A stretch of DNA of 5,534 nt from assembly GCA_934678915.1 (NCBI GenBank), contig CAKUSF010000133.1:1-5534 (forward strand), written 5' to 3'. The position numbers were made by a program, and so were the translations under genes. Origin of the DNA: an uncultured Bacteroidales bacterium. GTDB taxonomy: Bacteria > Bacteroidota > Bacteroidia > Bacteroidales > UBA932. Below, one piece after another: positions 1 to 5,457 of this stretch. The stretch's first letter is position 1. Each line of letters starts with the position of its first letter. The notes beneath the pieces were generated by a model. It was not told the origin of the DNA, ran no database searches, and saw nothing but the letters and a program-made list of their open reading frames with translations.

Positions 1-303
1 GACACCATCGCCTCATCTGTCGCCCAGACTCTCGCCTCCGTCTATGACGTGACCCTGACATATTGCTCGTCCACCCCAGGCGTGATGAAAGACTTGAACG
101 ACCCTTCGAGCGTCATCCCGACCATCACCAGTTCCGATTTCGCAACGATGGTCGCTGACGGCACCATCTCCGAAGGCATGATCCCGAAACTTCAGAACGC
201 CTTCGAGGCCATCAACTCTGGCGTCTCCCGTGTCGTCATCACCTCCGCCTCCGCACTCTCCTCCGGCACCACCATCATGGCCGACCCCGAGACCGACGAC
301 TGA
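1..303 (+). CDS. argB: N-acetyl(or succinyl)glutamate kinase, 3' fragment (ArgB)
   Basis: This is the last 100 codons of an amino-acid-kinase-family protein, open from base 1 in frame 1 and ending at TGA 301-303; the start lies outside the window. It aligns by eye with the C-terminal part of ArgB. It has a TPGVMKD turn (fragment residues 25-31), the segment VADGTISEGMIPK (51-63) carrying the conserved catalytic lysine of the GMIxK motif, then a helix, a VVI strand and a closing GTTIMA like the GTRILA of E. coli ArgB. ArgB phosphorylates the gamma-carboxyl of N-acyl-glutamate using ATP, the second step of arginine biosynthesis, in the cytoplasm. Published work on Bacteroides fragilis shows N-succinyl rather than N-acetyl intermediates in this pathway, so the substrate here may be N-succinylglutamate (inference). 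It is convergent with the downstream nuclease gene, and no hairpin terminator lies in the 11-bp gap. Confidence 0.88.
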   Translation, partial: DTIASSVAQTLASVYDVTLTYCSSTPGVMKDLNDPSSVIPTITSSDFATMVADGTISEGMIPKLQNAFEAINSGVSRVVITSASALSSGTTIMADPETDD

Positions 304-314
304 TTTGGGTTGAT

Positions 315-1466
315 TTATAGTAGTTTTTTTAGTTCCTCGACATCCGGCAGTGCCTTGCGTAGTTTTTCAGGCATCTCGTCGGATGTCTTGTATGTAGCGA
401 CTCCCATAGGCTTGTTGTAGTCCTGAATGATGTACTCTACAAATTCTCTATTCGCTTCTTTGCAGAGGACGATGCCGATGGATGGGTTCTCATGCGGCTT
501 CTTGACCTTGTCATCAAGGATGCGGAGATAGGATGTGAGCTGGCCGAGATATGACGGTTTAAATTTTCCAGTCTTCAATTCCAAGCAAACCATAGCGTTC
601 AACTCGCGGTTGAAGAACAGCAGATCCGGGAAGAATTCCTCTCCATAGGTCTCCAGATGGTATTGGTTGCCGATGAAAGCAAAGTCGTTGCCGAAGGTCA
701 TGATGAACCGCTTTATGTTTTGGATGATTTTCTGTTCCACCACTCGCTCATCAACATCTTCTTTGTCACGCTCACCGATTTCCTCCACATTTATGAAATC
801 GAGCATATATTCGTCCTTGAACATCATGACAGCCTTTCTGGCCTGCTGACCGTTAGGTATCGTCTGGGAAAAGTTGTTGGGGATGATTGCTTGATGGTGG
901 AAAGCGTCATTATTCATCAGTTTTATTAATGTATCGACAGACAAATGTTCGTTGGCACATCTGCGAATATAATAGTAACGTTCCTCTAAGTCTTTGGTTT
1001 TGGCGAGAATTCGTGAGTGGTGTGTGAATGGAACCATTAAAAACTCAACAGCTGGAAAATCTGCCGTATTGGGAAGTGTCATGCTGTGATAGATGTCAAT
1101 CGAGCCGTTAGATAATTCGGTAATCGCAATTACCGAATTACCGGTTTGAGGAATGGCTTCGTTGTAATTGGCATAATCAAGAATTGTCCAATTTTCATAA
1201 AATAGGCGCATCTTCTTCAGACTCTCGGCGGAAAACCCTCGAAGCCCAGGCATTATCTTCCTTAACCTCTCACTGATCGCAGCAAGCGCACCCGTCCCCC
1301 AGGTCCCTTGCCGTGAATTGAGAGAAACATATTTTCCTATACCGAAGTACACTGCAAGCTGCACGCGGTTTTCACCTTTGAGGGCTTCATACTGCCCTTG
1401 CAGTATGGCCGTCTTTATGATTTCCGCAGCGTTGTTGTAAACTACTGTTGTGTTAATCTGTCCCAT
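315..1466 (-). CDS. YhcG/DUF1016-family PD-(D/E)XK nuclease domain protein
   Basis: 383 residues, ATG at 1466, stop TAA at 317-315. The N-terminal DUF1016_N region (about 10-95) is visible from YFGIGKYV, TWGTGAL, GLRGFSAESL and MRLFYENW. A variable linker (about 96-140) follows, then the PFTHHSRIL and ERYYYIRRCANEHLSVDTL segments (146-180). The C-terminal YhcG nuclease domain (about 235-375) has the helix E244, FPD (D281), ELK (E296, K298) and Q309 of GQL, so the PD-(D/E)XK catalytic set looks complete. EYIIQDYNKPMGVATYK near the end is typical of the family, and the length is normal. The family's cellular role is not settled. Members often sit in or beside type I restriction loci, but no hsdM or hsdS is seen here. 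The gene follows the helicase on the same strand with a 114-bp gap and its own promoter-like site. It reads more AT-rich than its neighbours (not counted), compatible with horizontal arrival. Confidence 0.92.
   Translation of the reverse strand: MGQINTTVVYNNAAEIIKTAILQGQYEALKGENRVQLAVYFGIGKYVSLNSRQGTWGTGALAAISERLRKIMPGLRGFSAESLKKMRLFYENWTILDYANYNEAIPQTGNSVIAITELSNGSIDIYHSMTLPNTADFPAVEFLMVPFTHHSRILAKTKDLEERYYYIRRCANEHLSVDTLIKLMNNDAFHHQAIIPNNFSQTIPNGQQARKAVMMFKDEYMLDFINVEEIGERDKEDVDERVVEQKIIQNIKRFIMTFGNDFAFIGNQYHLETYGEEFFPDLLFFNRELNAMVCLELKTGKFKPSYLGQLTSYLRILDDKVKKPHENPSIGIVLCKEANREFVEYIIQDYNKPMGVATYKTSDEMPEKLRKALPDVEELKKLL
1113..1140. repeat. 12-bp perfect inverted repeat inside the nuclease gene
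   Basis: The arms TAATTCGGTAAT (1113-1124) and ATTACCGAATTA (1129-1140) are perfect reverse complements separated by CGCA. Right of it, ATTACCG is partly repeated in tandem (ATTACCGAATTACCGG, 1129-1144). It encodes the NSVIAITELSNG stretch (about residues 110-121) in the variable linker between the N-terminal domain and the rest of the protein. The reading frame is intact across it. Confidence 0.75.
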
Positions 1467-1470
1467 GAAT

Positions 1471-1501
1471 GCAAAGGTATTAATAATTGGATGATTGTAA
1501 A
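1471..1501 (-). promoter_or_regulatory. Bacteroidetes-type promoter for the YhcG nuclease
   Basis: On the minus strand a -7 box TACCTTTGC (1479-1471) matches the Bacteroidetes consensus TAnnTTTG. An 18-nt spacer separates it from TTTA (1501-1498), one base from the -33 TTTG. The box ends 4 nt before the ATG at 1466, so the predicted transcription start falls on or within a base or two of the start codon. The rest of the 114-bp gap to the helicase stop (1467-1580) holds no open frame and no convincing intrinsic terminator. Confidence 0.55.
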
Positions 1502-1580
1502 CCTCCCGGCAAAGATTTCGCTATAAGTTGGATGTGATGGCCGACAGTCGCTCGGTTAACATATTCATATAAACTGTCAA

Positions 1581-3719
1581 TTACGCTTTTGGACTGAGGA
1601 ACGTGCTGCGGAGGAAGCGGACTTTACCGTCGGTGAAGAGGACCTTGCAGGAGCCGGTGTCGCTGATTTCAAGAACGATGCCTTGGCCGAAGACTTTGTG
1701 GGTCACGGTGGTTCCGACTGAGATTCCATCAGACTGTTCTTCGGTGGCAGAATCATCGGCATCCTCTAGGTTCTCGTTGGCGATCTGCTCCTGAAGCCTT
1801 CGCCAAAGAGCCTCATCCATGGCACCTTCCGTGACGAAGAGGTCGCGCTTGATCTCGGCGATGAACCTTGACGGCAACTTCTGCTGCTGCGCCTGGACAT
1901 CATAGCCTTCCGATTCGGTCAGAAACAGGCATTTCTCCGCCCTCGTCGCCGCGACATACATCAGTCTTCTTTCCTCTTCAAGAGCCGTTCTCTTGCGCTC
2001 ACGGATGCTTCTGGCGTTCGGGAATATCCCGTCGCTCAGCCCGATGATGAAGACGTACGGGAACTCCAGTCCCTTGCTCTGATGGATGGTCATGAGCCTG
2101 ACCTTGTTCGTCTCTTTCCGGTAATCGGCGTTGGTGTAGAGGGCGATGTCCTGAAGATAGTCGTAGAGCGGAAGTTGCTCCCATTCAGTGTGTTCGCTCT
2201 CGTAAAGCCTTATGGAATCAACCAGTTCCGTGATGTTCTCCAGACGCTGCTCGTCATTGTCGTCGCGATATTCCTGCTTCAGGCCGGTCTTTTCAAGAAT
2301 ATATTCAAGCATTGCGCAGACTCCCATTGAATATGCCCTTGAGCGGCATTCCTCGATCAGCGCCACAAACTCGTGAAGCGCGTCACGGTTCAGTTTCTTG
2401 TCATCGAGATGGTTTTTCAACGCTTGGTAGAGAGTCGTTCCCTCCTGTGATGCGTAAGCGGTTATCAGTTCGAGGGTTGTCTTGCCGACCTTACGCGATG
2501 GCGTGTTGACCACCCGTTCGAAAGCCAGGTCGTCATCCGATGCGACCAGCCTAAGATAACTGATGCAGTCCTTTATCTCTGCTCTTTCAAAGAACCTCAC
2601 TCCGCCCCACATCACGTACGGGATGTTCGTGCGGATGAGCGCCTGTTCGATGAATCTGGAAAGATGCGCCGCGCGGAACAGAACCGCGAAATCTGAATAT
2701 GCCGCCTCGCCACCGTCTATTCTCCGAAGGATTTCCTGACAGACCCATTGGGCTTCCTGCCGTTCGTCTGTGGCGTGGAAATGAATGATCTTCTCTCCTT
2801 CACCCCTGCGGGTGAACATCCGCTTGTCTATCCTGTTCTTGTTGTTGACAATGATGGAGTTGGCTACGTTCAGGATTCCCGGAGTCGAGCGGTAGTTCTC
2901 GTCCAGAATGATGTCTTTGTCGGCCCGAAACGCCAGAAACCTGTCCGGCTTCGCCCCTCTCCATTCGTAGATCGACTGGTCCGGGTCCCCGACGATAAAC
3001 AGGTTGCCACACTTTTCAGACAGTGTCTCCACGATCTCCCAATCCCCGGTGTTGCAGTCCTGTGCCTCGTCCAGCATCACATAGTTCATCCTCTCCTGCC
3101 ACTTTTCCCTCACTTCTGAATATGTCTGAAGAATATGTCTGGTGAACTCTATGAGGTCATCGTAGTCAAGAGCCAACTTGTCCTTTTGCTTGTAGAGAAG
3201 CTGGACACTGAGCGGAAGGTCTGTCCTGCCTGTGACCGGTGATGCCGGTACAAGGTACTGCTGGACATAAGGTTCCGCCGCCTTGGTTCCTGCAAGAGCC
3301 TCAAGAAGCTGCCGGACAGTCTTCACGCTCCGCTCCGTGTTGTTCTCGGTCAGCACCTGCCTGGCCAGAGACTTCATGTCCTCCTCGTCCAGGATCTGGA
3401 AGTTCTTCGGGTAGCCGAGCTTGTGGATCTCCTCTCGGAGGAACCGGACACAAAATCCGTGGATGGTGCAGACAAAGTCGTTCGTGTAGCCTGGAGGAAC
3501 AAGCTGGCTGATCCTGCTTTTCATTTCCTGCGCTGCCTTGTTGGTGAACGTGAGGCACAGGATGTTGGCCGGGTCCACACCAAGTCCGTTTACAATGTAG
3601 GCGTACCGATAGGTGAGTGCTTTGGTCTTTCCTGAACCCGCTCCGGCCACTACCCGCACTCTTCCTTCCGTGGAGGTCACGGCTTCCCTCTGCTGTATGT
3701 TAAGTGTCCTTAAATCCAT
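1581..3719 (-). CDS. UvrD/PcrA-like superfamily 1A DNA helicase
   Basis: 712 residues from ATG 3719 to TAA 1583-1581. A TTG six codons upstream (3737) is in frame, but it lies upstream of the -7 box and would not be on the mRNA made from that promoter, so ATG is preferred. Numbering from ATG: Q motif LNIQQREAV (6-14), Walker A AGAGSGKT (25-32), motif Ia LTFTNKAA, motif II LDEAQD (216-221), motif III GDPDQSIYEWRGA (244-256), motif IV DENYRST (273-279), motif V TIHQSKGLEFP (544-554) and motif VI RRLMYVAATRA (584-594). An acidic linker (about 648-664) precedes a C-terminal segment, VGTTVTHKVFGQGIVLEI and on, like the small C-terminal domain of PcrA. Length and motif order match UvrD/PcrA (about 720 residues), so it is predicted to be a 3'-5' ATP-dependent helicase in repair or replication restart. 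Motif II has DEAQDC where PcrA/UvrD usually have DEFQDT or DEYQDT. Whether it is the sole PcrA of the genome or a paralogue cannot be told here. Confidence 0.95.
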   Translation of the reverse strand: MDLRTLNIQQREAVTSTEGRVRVVAGAGSGKTKALTYRYAYIVNGLGVDPANILCLTFTNKAAQEMKSRISQLVPPGYTNDFVCTIHGFCVRFLREEIHKLGYPKNFQILDEEDMKSLARQVLTENNTERSVKTVRQLLEALAGTKAAEPYVQQYLVPASPVTGRTDLPLSVQLLYKQKDKLALDYDDLIEFTRHILQTYSEVREKWQERMNYVMLDEAQDCNTGDWEIVETLSEKCGNLFIVGDPDQSIYEWRGAKPDRFLAFRADKDIILDENYRSTPGILNVANSIIVNNKNRIDKRMFTRRGEGEKIIHFHATDERQEAQWVCQEILRRIDGGEAAYSDFAVLFRAAHLSRFIEQALIRTNIPYVMWGGVRFFERAEIKDCISYLRLVASDDDLAFERVVNTPSRKVGKTTLELITAYASQEGTTLYQALKNHLDDKKLNRDALHEFVALIEECRSRAYSMGVCAMLEYILEKTGLKQEYRDDNDEQRLENITELVDSIRLYESEHTEWEQLPLYDYLQDIALYTNADYRKETNKVRLMTIHQSKGLEFPYVFIIGLSDGIFPNARSIRERKRTALEEERRLMYVAATRAEKCLFLTESEGYDVQAQQQKLPSRFIAEIKRDLFVTEGAMDEALWRRLQEQIANENLEDADDSATEEQSDGISVGTTVTHKVFGQGIVLEISDTGSCKVLFTDGKVRFLRSTFLSPKA

Positions 3720-3722
3720 AGG

Positions 3723-3739
3723 TGCAAATGTACACAAAA
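3723..3739. repeat. 17-bp promoter block, left copy of an inverted pair
   Basis: On the minus strand this reads TTTTGTGTACATTTGCA, identical over 17 bases to plus-strand 3854-3870. The pair points outward in opposite directions, 114 bp apart, and each contains the -7 box of a divergent promoter. Identity extends 7 bases upstream of the -7 box, more than the promoter consensus requires. Confidence 0.8.
3724..3732 (-). promoter_or_regulatory. -7 promoter box of the helicase gene
   Basis: On the minus strand TACATTTGC (3732-3724) fits TAnnTTTG, followed by ACCT and then the ATG at 3719. I see no good -33 TTTG at the usual 19-21 nt spacing (the sequence there is about AACGC), so the -33 is weak. 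The 4-nt gap to the ATG is identical to that of the nuclease gene. Confidence 0.5.
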
Positions 3740-3814
3740 CTGTGCTAAGTAAGCGTTAAAAAATCGAACCATCCTAAATTTATCGTCAACGTTTACTACT
3801 TTGAGGTGAAAAAT

Positions 3815-3840
3815 ACTTCAAACAAATCAAAACAGTTTCT
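3815..3840 (+). repeat. 26-bp sequence, inverted counterpart of 5428-5457
   Basis: This stretch starts ACTTCAAACAAATCAAAACA and continues GTTTCT. Its reverse complement matches 5428-5457 with one substitution and one 4-base (GTTT) length difference. It sits just upstream of, and runs into, the -33 region of the rightward promoter. Confidence 0.7.
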
Positions 3841-3869
3841 AAAAATACTTGGCTTTTGTGTACATTTGC
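3836..3869 (+). promoter_or_regulatory. Rightward Bacteroidetes-type promoter ahead of the argE leader
   Basis: TTTC (3836-3839, one base from -33 TTTG) is followed by a 21-nt spacer and a full -7 box TACATTTGC (3861-3869). Transcription would start near 3873-3875, giving a leader of about 355 nt before the argE start. The upstream sequence is A-rich and contains AAAAATACTT twice (3809-3818 and 3841-3850). Confidence 0.6.
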
Positions 3870-3870
3870 A
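3854..3870 (+). repeat. 17-bp promoter block, right copy of an inverted pair
   Basis: TTTTGTGTACATTTGCA, the inverted partner of 3723-3739. It contains the palindromic hexamer TGTACA overlapping the -7 box. Confidence 0.8.
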
Positions 3871-3873
3871 TTG

Positions 3874-4011
3874 GCAAGTGAGAGGGCGGTAATATTAAGT
3901 CGCGATGCGTAACGTTTTGATGTTCAGATAGAAGTGATCTTGTCTTCGGGAGGTTTGCCCTAAAGGTAAGAGCATTACCCATTGATAGTTAAGATGTTGC
4001 CCTTCACTTGC
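3874..4011 (+). ncRNA. Candidate structured leader RNA closed by a 13-bp helix
   Basis: The predicted transcript begins with GCAAGTGA (3874-3881), which pairs perfectly with TCACTTGC (4004-4011). After one bulged G (3882), AGGGC (3883-3887) pairs with GCCCT (3999-4003). As DNA the match continues outward to 3868/4017 through two G-U-type positions. Just inside, GGTAAT (3888-3893) can pair with ATTACC (3974-3979), in competition with a local hairpin GGTAA-GAGCA-TTACC (3965-3979). There is no open frame. It could be a 5' regulatory region of argE, a separate small RNA, or a decayed repeat. I do not recognise a named family, and the fold was derived by hand. Confidence 0.35.
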
Positions 4012-4229
4012 TGATGCTCAATGAGTGACGTGTAACTGTTTGTCACACTGAGAATAAAGCGATTCTCTTCGGTGAGATTATACTGAAGATAGAAGCGCAT
4101 TTGAGTGATTGTTAATATGTTACGTGCCACTGGTTGATACTCAATGATGAGTGCTGCGTAAGTTGTTGACAGACATTGACTAAAGCGATTACCTTTGGTC
4201 AGATTTGCGGAAGGTAAACTGCTAAAAAA
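3904..4229 (+). repeat. Three imperfect tandem repeats, about 123-126 bp period
   Basis: Unit 1 is 3904-4026 (from GATGCGTAAC), unit 2 is 4027-4152 (from GACGTGTAAC), and unit 3 is 4153-4229 (from GCTGCGTAAG), cut short where the deacylase gene begins. Units 2 and 3 share TAAAGCGATT exactly (4055-4064, 4181-4190); unit 1 has TAGAAGTGATC there. Each then has a CTTCGG/CTTTGG-like block, AGATT or similar, and GAAGGTA-like sequence. Units 1 and 2 also share GTTAAGATGTT/GTTAATATGTT and GCTCAATGA/ACTCAATGA. I estimate about 70% identity between units 2 and 3 over the first 53 bases. Each unit can fold a hairpin at the core: AGAT/ATCT (3926-3940); GAGAAT/ATTCTC plus CACT/GGTG (4046-4074); TGACTAAAG/CTTTGGTCA (4177-4201). 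None of the units is open for coding. Confidence 0.65.
4165..4197 (+). promoter_or_regulatory. Possible proximal argE promoter inside the third repeat unit
   Basis: GTTG (4165-4168), a 21-nt spacer and TACCTTTG (4190-4197) match the Bacteroidetes -33/-7 pattern. The predicted start near 4203 would give a 5' UTR of about 27 nt. The equivalent site in unit 2 (TTCTCTTCG) does not match, so this could also be a chance fit within a hairpin-forming repeat. Confidence 0.4.
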
Positions 4230-5291
4230 TTGAACGATAAAGATTTATGGTTGATGGACGCGATTGAACTTTTAATGAATATGATCCGGATACCTTCCGT
4301 AAGCAGGGAGGAAGACAAGGCTGCTGATTATCTGGAAGGATGGATGAAGCTCAACGGTTTAGATGTCAAGAGATTGGGTAACAATCTTTGGGTGGAGTCC
4401 GCTTCTGCGGACGGAAGGCCGACCGTGCTGCTGAACGCCCACATTGACACTGTGAGACCAGCCTCTGGCTACACGCGTGATCCATTTACACCGACCATCG
4501 AGGACGGATGTCTGTACGGTCTCGGAAGCAACGATGACGGCGGTTCTTTGGTGGCGCTTTTGGAGGCATATTCAAGGCTGATAAAGAAAGAGCAGCCGTA
4601 CAGGCTGATCTTCTCGGCAACTGCTGAGGAGGAGGTGAGTGGAAAGGGTGGATTGGACTTGATTCTGCCGGAGTTGGGCCGTGTCGATTTCGGGGTGATC
4701 GGTGAGCCGACCGGGATGCGTATGGCCGTTGCTGAGAGGGGACTGATGGTGCTGGACTGCACGGCTTACGGGAAGAGTGGCCACGCCGCCAGAAATGAAG
4801 GTGTCAACGCGATCTACAAGGCTGTTGAGGATATTCAATGGTTCAGGAATCATCGTTTCGGCCGCGTTTCCGATTTTTTGGGTGCGGTCAAGATGTCTGT
4901 GACACAGATCAATGCCGGGACGCAGCACAACGTTGTGCCTGACAAGTGTACGTTTGTAGTGGACGTGCGTCCGAACGGGATGTATACCAATCCGGAACTT
5001 CTGGATCTGATCAAGTCTTCAGTTTCGTGCGAAGTCAAGGAGCGATCCACCAGAATAGGAAGCTCGCATCTCCCGCTGGAGCATCCTGCTGTGGTCCGTG
5101 GTCTTTCTCTCGGTTTGGAGCCGTTTGGCTCACCGACTACCAGCAATCAGGCTCTGTGCGATTTTCCGACCCTCAAGATCGGCCCTGGTGACTCTGCCCG
5201 TTCCCATTCCGCCGATGAATATATCAGCCTGGACGAAATCGCGGACGGCATAGAGACTTACGTCGCACTATTGGATGACTTACGGCTGTGA
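4230..5291 (+). CDS. argE: ArgE-like M20 family N-acyl-ornithine/citrulline deacylase
   Basis: 353 residues from TTG 4230 to TGA 5289-5291. An in-frame TAA at 4215 leaves only this TTG or ATG 4254 as start. TTG keeps the short N-terminal leader seen in Bacteroidales homologues before the conserved AIELL helix, and is preceded by A-rich sequence. It is a two-domain M20 metallopeptidase. Predicted zinc ligands are H71 (HID), D102 (GSND), E135 of EEEVSG with E134 as general base, E159 of GEPT, and H326 of SHSADEY. The dimerisation domain is about 165-275, with H185 (SGHAAR) and GTQHNVVPD (230-238). All key residues are present. The family removes the N-acyl group in arginine biosynthesis; in Bacteroidetes the substrate may be an N-succinyl or N-acetyl ornithine or citrulline, which cannot be decided here. 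Succinyl-diaminopimelate desuccinylase is an alternative family label, made less likely by nearby argB. It is preceded by a long repeat-bearing leader. Confidence 0.88.
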   Translation: MNDKDLWLMDAIELLMNMIRIPSVSREEDKAADYLEGWMKLNGLDVKRLGNNLWVESASADGRPTVLLNAHIDTVRPASGYTRDPFTPTIEDGCLYGLGSNDDGGSLVALLEAYSRLIKKEQPYRLIFSATAEEEVSGKGGLDLILPELGRVDFGVIGEPTGMRMAVAERGLMVLDCTAYGKSGHAARNEGVNAIYKAVEDIQWFRNHRFGRVSDFLGAVKMSVTQINAGTQHNVVPDKCTFVVDVRPNGMYTNPELLDLIKSSVSCEVKERSTRIGSSHLPLEHPAVVRGLSLGLEPFGSPTTSNQALCDFPTLKIGPGDSARSHSADEYISLDEIADGIETYVALLDDLRL

Positions 5292-5360
5292 TCTGAGCAT
5301 CGTCTAGCTTGATGAAGTGACCGAAGAGTAAAAACTTAAGGTAGCAGTTGAGGTGCAGAA

Positions 5361-5426
5361 AATCCATAGAGCCTCTGTTCTGACTTTTTGTAACGTGAAA
5401 AATTCAGGTTAGAGGCTCTCTGGATT
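5361..5426. mobile_element. 66-bp palindromic MITE-like element
   Basis: Terminal arms AATCCATAGAGCCTCT (5361-5376) and AGAGGCTCTCTGGATT (5411-5426) are inverted with one mismatch in 16. Inside, CTGA (5380-5383) pairs with TCAG (5404-5407) and TTTTT (5385-5389) with AAAAA (5398-5402). The ends are flanked directly by CAGAA on both sides (5356-5360 and 5427-5431), which looks like a 5-bp target-site duplication. It carries no open frame and lies 69 bp after the argE stop. As RNA it is a long hairpin followed by a T-rich stretch (5435-5452), so it could also serve as a transcription terminator; the two readings are not exclusive. Confidence 0.5.
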
Positions 5427-5427
5427 C

Positions 5428-5457
5428 AGAAGCTGTTTTGATTTGTTTGTTTGAAGT
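5428..5457 (-). repeat. Inverted copy of the 3815-3840 sequence
   Basis: Read on the minus strand it begins ACTTCAAACAAACAAATC and ends CAAAACAGCTTCT, matching 3815-3840 with one substitution and an extra 4 bases. The match runs through the AGAA of the right-hand CAGAA flank of the palindrome. Confidence 0.7.

Noticed and set aside
1543..1578. GACAGT/ACTGTC inverted repeat as a helicase terminator
   Set aside because: Only 6 bp with a 24-nt spacer and no T-tract.
2082..3119. Several open frames opposite the helicase gene
   Set aside because: They are antisense shadows of a strongly conserved helicase, with no recognisable motifs.
315..3719. Type I restriction-modification or a named defence system
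   Set aside because: No methylase, specificity or motor subunit is present; a YhcG protein beside a PcrA-like helicase is not enough.
3720..3737. TTG start six codons upstream for the helicase
   Set aside because: It lies upstream of the -7 box, so it would not be transcribed from that promoter; the ATG at 3719 fits the family N-terminus.
3792..3802. TACTTTG as a -7 box
   Set aside because: Only one base between TA and TTTG; it does not fit TAnnTTTG.
3870..4229. CRISPR array or integron attC sites
   Set aside because: Units of about 124 bp are imperfect throughout with no constant repeat/unique spacer pattern, and I see no attC core-site arrangement or integrase.
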